In this document: piece after piece, positions 32,418 to 43,092 of the stretch | How positions within the stretch are numbered: position 1 is the first letter of the stretch | Layout: every line of letters starts with the position of its first letter | From: Albugo candida | Taxonomy: Eukaryota; Oomycota; Peronosporomycetes; Albuginales | Direction: 5' to 3' | Length of the DNA: 52,582 nucleotides | Assembly (NCBI GenBank): GCA_040437565.1 | Contig: JBDOQK010000090.1 | Span: forward strand, 1-52,582 | Notes under the pieces: generated by a model | What the model was told of the DNA's origin: nothing | What the model saw: only the letters and a program-made list of their open reading frames with translations | Database searches by the model: none | Position numbers and translations under genes: made by a program

Positions 32418-33461
32418 ATGTGTCAAGAACGCAAGCCCGAGAAGCTGACACGCCACGCGACGTTGAGTGCTGTTCAACTGAACACATCCATCACACCAAA
32501 AGAAGATTTCTATTGGGTCGGGACGGATGAGCCACATGCAACCCGTCGAAAATTAATACTCGCAAAGTATCCGGAAATAAAAAAACTCTTTGGTCACTGT
32601 CCAATGACTAAATACGTTGCAGCGAGTATTGTAATTCTTCAAACATTGATATCCTCTCAAGCACGTTGGATGTCGTGGCCAGTTTTTCTCGTCCTATCTT
32701 ATATCATTGGTGGTACGTGTCATCATATATTGGTACTTGCAATGCACGAATTGGCACACAATTTGGGATTCAAAAAGATGGTTCATAACCGCGTATACTC
32801 ATTGTTTGTGACCGGTCCTCTCGTATTCCCTGCAGCAATTTCATTCAAAGGATATCATTTGGAACATCATCGATATCAAGGTGAAGACGGTGTCGATGCA
32901 GATGTACCGACGGAATGGGAAGGTCGAGTTTTCAACACCAGCTTCAGAAAACTCATTTTTCTTACTGTGCAAGTTATATTTTACACATTGCGTCCTTGTA
33001 TTGTGATCCCTAGAGCATTGGGACGTTGGCATGTGTATAATATACTATCATCCGTCGTATATGACGCTAGTGTATACGCATTGGGTGGATTTCCTGCAAT
33101 TTCTTATCTTCTGATGAGTACATTTTGGAGTGGTGGATTGCATCCATTGGCGGCACATTTCATATCTGAGCATTACGTATTCGCAGAAGGTCATGAGACG
33201 TACTCGTATTATGGTATTTTGAACAAGATATCCTTCAATGTCGGCTACCACAACGAGCATCATGATTTTCCATTCATCCCGGGCTCTCGTCTTCCTCAAG
33301 TGAGGCAAATTGCGTCAGAGTTTTACGACTGTCTCCCGCATCATACATCTTGGTTACGTGTTATGTACGAATTCATCACGAATCCATCGATTGGACCGTT
33401 CAGTCGAGTAAAACGAACGCGATTGGATGTTAATGAAAAGGCCAAGCTTCATTTTCAATAA
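32418..33461 (+). CDS. Sphingolipid delta-4 desaturase (DES1/DEGS-type)
   Basis: 347 residues, single exon. The N-terminal DFYWVGTDEPHATRRKLIL block is typical of dihydroceramide desaturases. Three histidine boxes that bind the di-iron centre are present: HELAH (110-114), HLEHH (147-151) and HNEHH (278-282, in NVGYHNEHHDFP). Hydrophobic segments around residues 65-110 and 175-235 are the expected membrane spans in the ER. It introduces the 4,5 double bond of the sphingoid base, turning dihydroceramide into ceramide. The N-terminus is about 25 residues longer than in animal DEGS proteins and does not begin with a myristoylated MGxxxS. It is divergent from the cystathionine beta-lyase gene and convergent with RPB2, 144 bp away. 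Confidence 0.93.
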   Translation: MCQERKPEKLTRHATLSAVQLNTSITPKEDFYWVGTDEPHATRRKLILAKYPEIKKLFGHCPMTKYVAASIVILQTLISSQARWMSWPVFLVLSYIIGGTCHHILVLAMHELAHNLGFKKMVHNRVYSLFVTGPLVFPAAISFKGYHLEHHRYQGEDGVDADVPTEWEGRVFNTSFRKLIFLTVQVIFYTLRPCIVIPRALGRWHVYNILSSVVYDASVYALGGFPAISYLLMSTFWSGGLHPLAAHFISEHYVFAEGHETYSYYGILNKISFNVGYHNEHHDFPFIPGSRLPQVRQIASEFYDCLPHHTSWLRVMYEFITNPSIGPFSRVKRTRLDVNEKAKLHFQ

Positions 33462-33605
33462 GTCGAGTGCGTGGAGTCTGCCTAGTTCAGTACTCTAGTG
33501 CCTCATTTTTAGTGCAGGTCAACCTGCTTTTATGTGCATCGTGTAGGTAGGGCTCACTGTATCCGTTCACAATTATATTCTTTTGCTTTAGCTTCCAGTT
33601 TCAAT

Positions 33606-36600
33606 CTAGTGTCTTACACTCAAATTAGGATTCCCTAAGGTGAAAAGTCTTGGTGCGATTGACATTGCCATAAGTTCCTGAAATAACAATTTGCACGAAT
33701 ACGGAATATGCAATTGAGAAATTTGCGTTTTGTTTCGACAATTCCGGCACTCAAACGTCATTTTCCTCAAGTTTGCAATCGCAATAATTCCACAGATATC
33801 ACAAACGTGAACGCGGTACGCATCCGAATTCGCAAATAATCGATCCATAAGGAAATTCGCTGATCCGTGTGAAATCAAACAATCTCGCTCCATTTCACCC
33901 ATACGTAACCCTCCTTCCCGGGCTCTTCCCTCCATCGGTTGTCGCGTTAGCATTGTCACTGGACCGCGAGACCGCGAGTGTATTTTATCATCAACCATAT
34001 GTTTTAACCGCTGATAGAATGTCGGTCCAATGAAAATCTGAGCGGTTAACGGTCGACCTGTGTGTCCACTATACAAGACCTCATTCCCATGTCGTTGGTA
34101 CCCTAGGTTATGTAACGTATCCGCAATCGCTTGCACTGTAACGTCTGTAAACGGAGTCGCATCGCCCTCGTCGCCCGTCTGTGCGGAAACTTTTCCCAAT
34201 AAACACTCAATTAAGTGACCGACAGTCATTCGAGACGGAATTGCATGAGGATTCACTATAATGTCGGGTGTAATTCCTTCCAAAGTAAACGGCATATCTT
34301 CCTGTCGATAGGTCATTCCAATCGTTCCTTTTTGCCCGTGACGTGATGCAAATTTATCGCCAATTTGCGGAATTCGAATATTACGAAATCGTACTTTAGT
34401 GAATTTGAACCCATCGGCATTTGTAGTGAGCATCACACTGTCAATAATTCCATTCTCATGCGATCGTAACGACGTACTGGCATCCCGTTTCTGATGTCGT
34501 TGCTCCAATGAAGAGTCCTCACTCACTGGAAGTGGTGATGTCTTCCCGATGATAATATCATTCCCACTAACACGTGTCCCAGGAGCCACTAAACCATCCG
34601 CATCTAGTTTATGATAACTGCCATGTCGTAATCCTAGGCAATTGTCGCGCGAAGGTTTCTCAAACTCTTCACAATTTGACACTAAAGCAGTTGCAGCAGA
34701 TCCTCCATGCGGACTTTTATTCCTCTCTTGATCCACATAACATCGATAAAATGTCGATCGGAACAATCCACGATCAATCGCGCTCTGATTCATGATAAGC
34801 GAGTCTTCCTGATTGTATCCGGTGTATGACGCAATTCCCACAATCGCATTGATTCCTGAAGGTAATTCTCTAAAATGTAGAAATTCCATCGCGCGAGTAG
34901 TAACCAGTGGTTTTTGAGGGTAATTGAGTACATTCGCCATTGTATCCATTCTCGCTCTAAAATTCGAACAATAAACGCCCATTGCCTGCTTTCCCATTGC
35001 TGATTGATACGTATTACGTGGCGATTGATTGTGGTCAGGAAATGGGATAATACTCGCACAAATTCCCAATATCATCGACGGATGGATCTCACAATGTGTA
35101 TACTGCTGTGTACCCAATCCGACATCTTTTGGTTCCATCGCAATCATACAAACTTCTTCTTCTTCCGTATCAATTAACTCGACAACACCGTCTGTTAACA
35201 AGTTATGCCAGCGGTAATTTGTAATTTTATGATTTTGTAGTTTGACCACTTGTTCCTTTTGTAATAATAATTGATTCTCTTCCACAATAAATAGCGGGCG
35301 ACACACACGTCCCGCATCCGTGTAAATTCTCAATTCTTTATTCATAAGGTCGCGAATCACAGACACCTCAGCATCGATATCCACACAGCGACGGAGAGAA
35401 CGTAACGTTCGTACCAATTCATTCGGTTCGCGATGAACACCAACCCAATTCCCGTTCACAAAAATTTTGGTAGAATGCGGTATAATTTGAGGTTTTATTT
35501 CTTCCAGGTTCTCAGTCGCCCATTCCTCAAGAAACTCTAAAATAGGAGCTTGAGGGGATCCAACTGAAATGTATGCCATCAACGCGAGATTTTTAACCAA
35601 TCCGACCGCTTGTCCTTCGGGCGTTTCTGCTGGACATATCATTCCCCAATGTGTGTTATGAAGCTGTCGAGGTTGCGCTTGTTTTCCTTCACGTCCGAGC
35701 GGAGTGTTGAGACGACGTAAATGAGACAATGACGATGCATATGTCAATCGATTCAATACTTGAGACACACCAGCTTTCGATGCGGTTTTTTGCATTCCCC
35801 AATTCCCAGTTGCGAGTGAGTACCGTAAACCATTTGTTATTGTTCGTGAGCGAATAGCAAGTGTTAAATTGAAATCTTTTCCATTGTCGACGCATTTTTG
35901 AAGATACGATTTCACATCTTTGGTCAATTTCTTGAATAAAATTCGGAAAAGACTTCCAAGCAGTGGACCCGCAAGATCAAGTCTTTTATTACCATAATGA
36001 TCACGATCGTCTTCACCAATTCGACCCAATGAGCACATTAATAATTTGTGGACCACATACCCCAGGAAATACGCTTTTTTAGTCTCATTGTGATCTTCGA
36101 CGCCGACATGGGGCAGCATTTCCTTTTGAAGAATATCCTGAGCATATCGGATCCGATCGGCTTTGCTCACATTAATCGCACTCCCTCGTCGCCCAATAAA
36201 ATCCAATGCGACTTCCTGTTCTTGTATAACAAACGCTTCTTCCAAAGACGGTTTGAATCGTTCCATTAACTCGATATCACTGAAATCATAACAGATATGT
36301 TCGAGAATTTCTCGATCCGCCACAAAGCCTAATGCTCGGAAAATAATGACAACTGGAATATCTTGACGAATGTATGGGATAACAGCTCGAATTTGATTTC
36401 CACTAATAGCGGATTTCCCACCACTTCGCTGATACATTTGCACATACATTGTGCTGGTGGGTCGAACACCATGTTCCACGTGCGATCGCGTCTCACAGAC
36501 CCAGCTGTACTTTGAAACACCACTCTTCCGGAAGCAATACACGTGATTATTACTCATTCGTTCTTGTGCGATTAATACTTTTTCACTTCCATTAATCAGA

Positions 36601-37214
36601 AAGTAACCGCCTTGATCATAAACACATTCATTCAGTTCGGTTAATTCCTTGTCTGTTTTATGTGTTAGTACACAATATTGGGATCGAAGCATAATGGGAA
36701 CCATTCCAATGAATTCTTTGGGTGTTTCGACTTGATCGTATGGCTCCATTTCTTCGATTTTCGTAGGTCCAGTTGGATTGGCTTGGAATTTCTGACATAT
36801 CACATCAACATACAACGGCGCCGAATATGTGAGATTCCGGAGACGTGCTTCATGTGGAAACATAACACTTGTGGATCCATCTGCTTCGGTCATAGTTGGC
36901 TTGGAGAGATAAATTTGTCCGAATTGAATTACATAAATAGTATCAGTCGCTGCTTTGGCTTGGCCGGGTGTATACTGTGCTTCAGGATTGATTCGAATAT
37001 GACGAGAATCATCGACGAGTTCCTGCATTGTGTTTTGTATAAATTCATCAAAAGAATCCAATTGCTGTCTAACGAGTCCTTTTTCTTCGAAATAACTGCT
37101 GATGACAGCCCACGCATCTTCTTGTGAAACAGAGGAGCCCAATAGTCCTTGTGTGTTGACAGCGTTTGTAGAAGAGACAAAATTGTCATCGTCTTGTGCA
37201 TCCATCCACGCCAT
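33606..37214 (-). CDS. RPB2: RNA polymerase II second-largest subunit (RPB2)
   Basis: 1202 residues in one exon, close to the usual 1170-1225. Characteristic blocks follow in order: the N-terminal [39 protein letters not shown] (lobe), [24 protein letters not shown] fork, [20 protein letters not shown], the hybrid-binding [33 protein letters not shown] and [17 protein letters not shown]. The anchor region has four zinc cysteines (CDICGI ... CRNCRNKTQ) and [20 protein letters not shown]. After this it has an unusual short tail, [12 protein letters not shown]. It forms half of the catalytic cleft of Pol II in the nucleus. A Met three codons in is an alternative start (MDAQDDDNF). It is transcribed divergently from the CH-domain gene. 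Confidence 0.97.
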   Translation of the reverse strand: MAWMDAQDDDNFVSSTNAVNTQGLLGSSVSQEDAWAVISSYFEEKGLVRQQLDSFDEFIQNTMQELVDDSRHIRINPEAQYTPGQAKAATDTIYVIQFGQIYLSKPTMTEADGSTSVMFPHEARLRNLTYSAPLYVDVICQKFQANPTGPTKIEEMEPYDQVETPKEFIGMVPIMLRSQYCVLTHKTDKELTELNECVYDQGGYFLINGSEKVLIAQERMSNNHVYCFRKSGVSKYSWVCETRSHVEHGVRPTSTMYVQMYQRSGGKSAISGNQIRAVIPYIRQDIPVVIIFRALGFVADREILEHICYDFSDIELMERFKPSLEEAFVIQEQEVALDFIGRRGSAINVSKADRIRYAQDILQKEMLPHVGVEDHNETKKAYFLGYVVHKLLMCSLGRIGEDDRDHYGNKRLDLAGPLLGSLFRILFKKLTKDVKSYLQKCVDNGKDFNLTLAIRSRTITNGLRYSLATGNWGMQKTASKAGVSQVLNRLTYASSLSHLRRLNTPLGREGKQAQPRQLHNTHWGMICPAETPEGQAVGLVKNLALMAYISVGSPQAPILEFLEEWATENLEEIKPQIIPHSTKIFVNGNWVGVHREPNELVRTLRSLRRCVDIDAEVSVIRDLMNKELRIYTDAGRVCRPLFIVEENQLLLQKEQVVKLQNHKITNYRWHNLLTDGVVELIDTEEEEVCMIAMEPKDVGLGTQQYTHCEIHPSMILGICASIIPFPDHNQSPRNTYQSAMGKQAMGVYCSNFRARMDTMANVLNYPQKPLVTTRAMEFLHFRELPSGINAIVGIASYTGYNQEDSLIMNQSAIDRGLFRSTFYRCYVDQERNKSPHGGSAATALVSNCEEFEKPSRDNCLGLRHGSYHKLDADGLVAPGTRVSGNDIIIGKTSPLPVSEDSSLEQRHQKRDASTSLRSHENGIIDSVMLTTNADGFKFTKVRFRNIRIPQIGDKFASRHGQKGTIGMTYRQEDMPFTLEGITPDIIVNPHAIPSRMTVGHLIECLLGKVSAQTGDEGDATPFTDVTVQAIADTLHNLGYQRHGNEVLYSGHTGRPLTAQIFIGPTFYQRLKHMVDDKIHSRSRGPVTMLTRQPMEGRAREGGLRMGEMERDCLISHGSANFLMDRLFANSDAYRVHVCDICGIIAIANLRKMTFECRNCRNKTQISQLHIPYSCKLLFQELMAMSIAPRLFTLGNPNLSVRH

Positions 37215-37309
37215 AGTTCAATGCGGTTTGAATCGAATGGATGTTTTGAGATCGGAAGGCGCAAATGCGTCGCAGAAAACAAAACAGCGGATTCTCCCTA
37301 TTGCTTCGT

Positions 37310-37348
37310 TACCAGTACTTACCAGTACAATACCGGTATGTACCGGTA
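37310..37348. promoter_or_regulatory. Four phased TACC(A/G)GTA sites in the RPB2 / CH-gene divergent promoter
   Basis: The 8-mers TACCAGTA (37310-37317 and 37320-37327) and the perfect palindrome TACCGGTA (37331-37338 and 37341-37348) occur at spacings of 10, 11 and 10 bp, one helical turn each. They lie 96 bp upstream of the RPB2 start and about 129 bp upstream of the CH-gene start. This looks like an array of binding sites on one face of the DNA; the binding protein is unknown. Confidence 0.5.
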
Positions 37349-37476
37349 TTTTGCTGACTAGTAAAAGCGAAAAGTTCGGAATCTTTTTCCTTTTTAAATT
37401 CCGCCATTTGTTCCGTGGTATAGGGCACTTTGCAGCGCTTTACTCACACCACATCGGGTCTTCCCATCATCCTTCA

Positions 37477-40032
37477 ATGATACCAAATAACAGTCAGCGT
37501 ATTCCGGGGCTTATAGACTCTTCTCGAGCATCACAAAGTGATCCTTCCGCTTCGATTGAATGGATGCACTATGAGCTGCTGCAGGCGTCCGATACCTTTT
37601 CGTCTGATTCGAAACTTCCGTGGAAACAGGTCCTCCAATCGTTATCCTCACATATTCAAATGTCAGAAAAGGCAAACAATCAATGGGAACGTATCAATTT
37701 GTATGAAATTCTTCGCGATGGAAAATGTTTATACCTTTTAGCATTTGCAATTCAGAAGAGCGGACGTTGCTCGATTCAAGATGAAGGGCTCCAACGTCGA
37801 GTGTTTAAAGCTACAGTACAGCGCTCGCTGGTGAAGAACTCGACATTTCACTGTATGGAACGAGTGCAATTATTTCTTCGATGGTGTCGGGAATTGGTGC
37901 ATTTAGAAGAGCATTTGATATTTACAAATGTTCAGCTGCTGGAAGAAAAAAACGAACAAGCGATATGCAGCTGTTTAGACGCACTTCGACATCGTTTCGA
38001 CGTGCGAAATGCGTCCCCAAATGTCCAAAATCCCGCGGAAGAAGAAGAAGAAGTATTGCCTCAAGACGATGAGAGTATACTCAAAGACCTCAACGTATTT
38101 GAGGAAAGGCAATTGGCTGATGAGGATGCAGGTATTTCGAATACGAGTCAGTCGACTCGAAGTGGGCGGTTGGGAATGTTTTTGAATCGTTTTACGAGCA
38201 AATCGGTCAAAATGTTGAAAGAGAGTGTATCGAGTCCAAAATTGATTCAAGGAACAGTGATTCCTCAAGAGGATAATCAAGAAAGCAATTGTGAGGGACT
38301 TCGATTTGACTCTTTGGAAAGTGATAGTGAGCACGCGGAATGTGTTGACGAGAAAGAGTGTTTCAGCGTTGAATCTATTCAAAATCAAGTGAATCCCGTA
38401 CAAAGATCGCTGGCTCGACGTCCATCTAAACTCGCGGCTTTTCTCGCAACGATGCCAATGCCTCAAAATGCGACAGTCATTGTTAGTGCTAATGTCCCTC
38501 ATGACACAAACGCGAGAGAAAGAGAAGTGGAAAGTGAAGTGGACGATAACACCGATACGGAAGGATCTGAAGGACATGTTGAAGCATTATGTGATGGCGA
38601 TGTCACGTCCTCTGAGCGAGATACACTTCGCAGTGATATCGAAAGTGAGACTCAAGAAGATGAGGATCTCGACATGAAAGACGCTCAAGTGGAAGCAGAA
38701 GATGAAGATGAAGAACGAGAGGAAGAGGAAGAAGAAGAAGAAGCCGATGTATCAGAGACCAAGATATATGACAATTCCATTGACTTCCATCAAGATTCGG
38801 AAAGTGATAACCAACGTCCTAAGGAATCAATACCCGCAAATCCTCAAGAATTCATTTGCAACGCAAAGAGTGAGCAAAGCGTCAAAACGGACGATACGAA
38901 AGTATCATATGAGATCGAGCAATACGCCCCATTGCTAGAGGAACGAATGGATGATACGTCAAGTCGCAAAGAGAGTGATTCGATCGATGAGCAAGAAACT
39001 GTGATTCTCTCGGTGAATGGTGAAGTTTCTATTGATACGTCAAATTCTGTTTCTAAAGCGATGGAATCGAATATGATCGACGAAACAGTCCACGAATGCA
39101 TTTCTTTAGCAAAGGAAGCCATTGAGACGGAAGAGATTCCTTCCCCGCATGCAAAAGAGAAAATTCCCTCCGAATTGAATACTCTGAGAGATCAATTGAG
39201 GGAAGATCGGATTGGGTTTGAGAGGGAACGTGAGGAATTCCGAAATGAAATTTCAAAAATGGAAAATGAACGGTTTATATTAGAGAACGCGGTGAAGCGA
39301 CAAAGTGAGAGTGTTGCTAAATTGAAAGTGAAACTGAGTGTATCCGAAAGAGAAAAGAAAGTGGCAATGGAAAATGAAGAAGCGGCACGTTATGCAGCGA
39401 AAATTGCATTTGAAGCGCGGGATCAAATTGAACTTCNNNNNNNNNNNNNNNNNNNNNNNNNNNNNNNNNNNNNNNNNNNNNNNNNNNNNNNNNNNNNNNN
39501 NNNNNNNNNNNNNNNNNNNNNNNNNNNNNNNNNNNNCAAAGAGAGTGATTCGATCGATGAGCAAGAAACTGTGATTCTCTCGGTGAATGGTGAAGTTTCT
39601 ATTGATACGTCAAATTCTGTTTCTAAAGCGATGGAATCGAATATGATCGACGAAACAGTCCACGAATGCATTTCTTTAGCAAAGGAAGCCATTGAGACGG
39701 AAGAGATTCCTTCCCCGCATGCAAAAGAGAAAATTCCCTCCGAATTGAATACTCTGAGAGATCAATTGAGGGAAGATCGGATTGGGTTTGAGAGGGAACG
39801 TGAGGAATTCCGAAATGAAATTTCAAAAATGGAAAATGAACGGTTTATATTAGAGAACGCGGTGAAGCGACAAAGTGAGAGTGTTGCTAAATTGAAAGTG
39901 AAACTGAGTGTATCCGAAAGAGAAAAGAAAGTGGCAATGGAAAATGAAGAAGCGGCACGTTATGCAGCGAAAATTGCATTTGAAGCGCGGGATCAAATTG
40001 AACTTCAATTGCGTCAAATGAAAACGCAATAG
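37477..40032 (+). CDS. CH-domain and coiled-coil protein (length inflated by assembly)
   Basis: The start is the Met at 37477 (MIPNNSQRIPGLI); the frame is open further upstream but that lies over the promoter and RPB2. Residues about 25-175 resemble a calponin-homology domain (NLYEILRDGKCLYLLAFAI, RVQLFLRWCRELVH, LLEEKNEQAICSCLDALRH). A long acidic, Ser/Glu/Asp-rich region follows, including a run of glutamates, and then a C-terminal coiled coil (REEFRNEISKMENERFILE and following). CH domains bind actin or microtubule-associated partners, so a cytoskeletal linker is likely. Sequence 38967-39436 is repeated exactly after a 100-N gap, both in frame. Without the artefact the protein is about 661 residues. 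A decayed partial copy lies at 49,040-49,580. Confidence 0.8.
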   Translation: MIPNNSQRIPGLIDSSRASQSDPSASIEWMHYELLQASDTFSSDSKLPWKQVLQSLSSHIQMSEKANNQWERINLYEILRDGKCLYLLAFAIQKSGRCSIQDEGLQRRVFKATVQRSLVKNSTFHCMERVQLFLRWCRELVHLEEHLIFTNVQLLEEKNEQAICSCLDALRHRFDVRNASPNVQNPAEEEEEVLPQDDESILKDLNVFEERQLADEDAGISNTSQSTRSGRLGMFLNRFTSKSVKMLKESVSSPKLIQGTVIPQEDNQESNCEGLRFDSLESDSEHAECVDEKECFSVESIQNQVNPVQRSLARRPSKLAAFLATMPMPQNATVIVSANVPHDTNAREREVESEVDDNTDTEGSEGHVEALCDGDVTSSERDTLRSDIESETQEDEDLDMKDAQVEAEDEDEEREEEEEEEEADVSETKIYDNSIDFHQDSESDNQRPKESIPANPQEFICNAKSEQSVKTDDTKVSYEIEQYAPLLEERMDDTSSRKESDSIDEQETVILSVNGEVSIDTSNSVSKAMESNMIDETVHECISLAKEAIETEEIPSPHAKEKIPSELNTLRDQLREDRIGFEREREEFRNEISKMENERFILENAVKRQSESVAKLKVKLSVSEREKKVAMENEEAARYAAKIAFEARDQIELXXXXXXXXXXXXXXXXXXXXXXXXXXXXXXXXXXKESDSIDEQETVILSVNGEVSIDTSNSVSKAMESNMIDETVHECISLAKEAIETEEIPSPHAKEKIPSELNTLRDQLREDRIGFEREREEFRNEISKMENERFILENAVKRQSESVAKLKVKLSVSEREKKVAMENEEAARYAAKIAFEARDQIELQLRQMKTQ
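38967..40006. other. Assembly gap with exact 470-bp duplicated flanks in the CH-domain gene
   Basis: 100 Ns at 39437-39536. Sequence 38967-39436 is identical to 39537-40006. Offset 570 bp is a multiple of three, so the artefact leaves the frame open and would be annotated as an internal repeat. Most likely a single copy exists. Confidence 0.9.
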
Positions 40033-40784
40033 AAGAATGTTTGTATGATTGATTAGAAATAAGCTGTTTTTGAATTATTGGCAGAAGATAATAATTTACG
40101 AAAGAGTATATCCTTCCTAGATGTATATTCGAAAGCGAAGGGACCTATTTCTCGTCCGATTGGAATGCTTTGGTGGCAAAGTACGTTTAGCCTGTGAGTA
40201 GAGCACTGCCAGGGGCAGAGAATTTGCCAATCGCGCTCAAGTCGGTTACGATTCAGCATTACGCAGTAGAATCTCTATGCTTCGTTTCCATGACGCTGCT
40301 AGTCGGCCGTATTCACGCTTCATGATCTAGGACTTGATGCTGCTGAAACCTAATAATTTAGAAATCACGCGATGCATTTTCAAGTCAATTATGACATGAA
40401 GGATACTAAAATCAAAAGCTGTATGACTGAATATGCTCGTTTAGATACTCACAGTCTGTAAGCCTCTCCGTAATATGTTCTTGTACATTTAATCACTGGC
40501 TCAACTGTATTGGATGTTTCCAGAGTGACCAATACCGACACTTATACCAAGCATATCATTACCTTCACTATCACACAAATGTATTTGCATTCAAATGAAT
40601 ATAACGATACATAAATGCTATTGTAAAGCGATGGATACGTATCGAACGATCTCTGAAAGTAATACATGCGCTGGTGGGGGACGCACACCGCTAAGAAACT
40701 CATCTCATTATAAAATTCATGATTTCTGATCCGCTTAAGTACGAAACGTGGCTTTATCATTCGATACGATAGATTCAGTGAAGA
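40033..40784. other. Intergenic, nothing recognised
   Basis: AT-rich sequence between the CH-domain gene and the start of effector arm 1. No open frame with a coding look, no repeat and no RNA gene was recognised. Confidence 0.4.
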
Positions 40785-40830
40785 GAAGGTAGTGGCCAGA
40801 CATTATCATTCTTTAAATTTCACACTTAAA

Positions 40831-42619
40831 ATGATTCGTTTCCTTCGTCATCCGACATTTTGGAATTTGTGCACGTAAATTATATCGATATGACGTGTCG
40901 TTCTATTCCTGGTATACCAATACGTGCCAGACTTGCTTACTGAATGCAGGCGCAATCCACGTTGAAGAGATAGAATCGATGCAAAACGATGGTGTTGGCA
41001 TGTTGAAGTATTTGGTGTTGGGAGTGTCAAGAACCTTTCCAACAAGCTTTATCAGTTGCATCATTCCAAGCGTGTGTGTAGACTTGAACTTTGCAGTTAA
41101 CGATGAAGCTGCCGTGTATCGCACAGATTTGATGAAGGGATTCGGAGCATCTTTGACCATGGAGACACCTTTAAAACATCGTGGTAGTTTCGACAGACTA
41201 CCGTCCAACCTTCCAGTCAGCGCAGGCAATAAGCACCAGCTGGGTCTAGTGGGCAACAGTCAGTACGCTGAACAAGTAATTGTTAAAGATGAAGAAAGTG
41301 GCTTTCAACAAGTTTGTCTATTGAAACATAAAGAATCTATTACGCGTCGATGTGATATCTGTCTGAAAAGAGCGAGTGATGCAGCTGATATGGAGAAATA
41401 TTTTGTATATCGTTCGAAAACGAGTGTCGTATACATGATATATGCATCAAAGTGGAACGTCGATACGTGTATCGCTGATAATATATGTGCAGGTTCAACG
41501 ACTCAAATCTTGGACAATCTCTGCGAACTGATCAAATTCACAACATCATCAACCAAGTTTCAAAAAAATAAGAAGATGCCACAAGTGTTGGGGGGTATCG
41601 AAGAACATTTTACAACAATCCTTCGAGCTTCCGCTGAAGGAAACCAAGATGCAATATTTAATGAAGAAGAGGAGCCAAAATATACAAAAAATACACTTGA
41701 AAAGTTTCTGATGCCATGGAGCTGCAGGTCAACAAAAGACGCGTCTTTTTGGGACGATATTTGCTGGAAATGCTTGGCCGATATGTATAAAGGAATGGTA
41801 CTTTTCGATGCAATGGAGCCATTTCCAGAGTATGATGGTGATAGACGCTTTCTTATCCGTCTTTTCGGCACAGGAGGCACAGGCTCTTCATCTCAGGTTT
41901 GTAAGGTCGTGTGTGGTACAATTCTTCCAAGTAACCACTGCAAATCGGATATCGTTCGTGTGGATAATTTTGTTCCCCCAAATGACATTACTTTTCTTTT
42001 AGAACAAAAACCATCCGCATCGAAGACAACCGTTGAGGTCAAAGATCTTCATGGCTGCGTCATGGTAAAACACTTACTTGATCGTCAACCTGATTGTCTC
42101 GAAATATTCCATGGTAAAACACAGGTTTGGAACCTCACTCCAATCACATTCTTGATGTCGATATACGCCCATACAAAAGGCGCTGATGTTTCGAAATCCC
42201 ACGTATTCCACGACTCGGGCTGTGTACAATTGGAGGTTATGCCTGAAATCATGTGCCAGTATAAAATAAAGCCTATCGCGGTGAAGGAAGATTTGAACTT
42301 TGAAGCTCATGGCCATCATTCATTCTCGTCGCCAGCTGCAAAACTGATCGTGGTCGAGTGGAATACTGTCGATCTAGAAGACGTTGAAGAGTAAATATTG
42401 TTTGAAGATTGCTTCACTTGTATCACGACCAAGCGTAAAGTTGTTCTGATGTCATTGGTTGAACGATTTGTTTGGATCGTACTATCGGATAAGCCCCTGC
42501 AATGTTACCAGTGCCAGCAAAATCTGAGACTTGGAGGAGAAGTTGCATATGATTCGTATCTTCGGCAAATCTCAGTCGAAGAAGTAAAGGAGTACTTCAG
42601 TATGCCCAGAACAATTTAA
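40831..42619 (+). pseudogene. CHXC/CCG-type effector, copy B (looks disrupted)
   Basis: A long open frame (40895-42394) carries most of the effector: CQTCLLNAGAIHVEE with YLVLG downstream, then CDIC with CIADNIC, CWKC with CKVVC, and, in the 3' part beyond this frame, CFTC with CYQC. The four modules match copy A in order and spacing. Strand-like stretches YLVLGV, VYMIYAS, RFLIRLF and FVWIVL sit at the same places. The secretion-signal region that is clear in copy C is degraded here and the 3' part is also interrupted, so the copy appears to have about two breaks. It should be regarded as a probable fossil unless transcripts show otherwise. It begins arm 1 of the inverted repeat. Confidence 0.6.
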
Positions 42620-42738
42620 GAATATAATTGAAAATGAAAAAAAATGATCTTCTGGCTTCTTCTGTCTGATCGCGAGCATTTATTCTCTCCCAGATAGACT
42701 TTGCTCATGTTTGTTAAATTATATGTATCTCGGTAACG

Positions 42739-43089
42739 TCATATTGAAAAAACAGCACACTCGAAGACACTTGGTGAACCATTGGTAGCTGTGCTACTTC
42801 GTGCCGACCTGTGAAATTGATAGCAAAATTGATAGCAATATTCACTTATTGTCGTTCGTAACTTATCTTTGCGGGAAGCAAGGAAAGTAAATGCGTCTCC
42901 ATTACCAAAAGCAGCGATAGGTGGATACTTATCCCAATCCTTTGCATCCGTGAATGTGAGTGTTTTTACGCATATTAGTGTATTCGAGTTCCGCAGGTGA
43001 CGTCCATCGTTGTGTTGTGCTATCACACAAGTAGCACACATATGTTGTAGATAAATCGCACAGCAGGATAGCTTGTTGCCCCAACACAA
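42739..43089 (-). pseudogene. Small conserved coding remnant next to effector copy B
   Basis: On the minus strand the sequence reads ...DAKDWDKYPPIAAFGNGDAF, TFLASRKDKLRTTISE and on to FECAVF. The inverted copy near 49600-49917 has almost the same peptide (DKYPPIASFGSGDAFTFPVS). Upstream, a CYLC-containing frame (WTSPAELEYTNMRKN) is also shared. The protein family is not recognised. It is convergent with effector B, 120 bp away. Confidence 0.35.
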
Positions 43090-43092
43090 TCT

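Larger units (their letters stand above)
40785..43092 (+). repeat. Inverted-repeat arm 1 (effector copy B and its 3' neighbour)
   Basis: This stretch matches 49580-52175 in inverted orientation over its whole length: from the shared AAGGTAGTGGC upstream of the effector start to GTTGCCCCAACACAATCT. The arms differ by many substitutions and small gaps, so the duplication is not recent. Confidence 0.75.

Noticed and set aside
36678-37127. 149-residue plus-strand frame inside RPB2
   Set aside because: It is antisense to a highly conserved part of RPB2 and has no domain of its own.
38967-40006. Apparent in-frame tandem duplication of about 157 residues in the coiled-coil protein
   Set aside because: The copies are identical to the base over 470 bp and meet exactly at the N gap, which is better explained by an unmerged contig overlap than by a real repeat.
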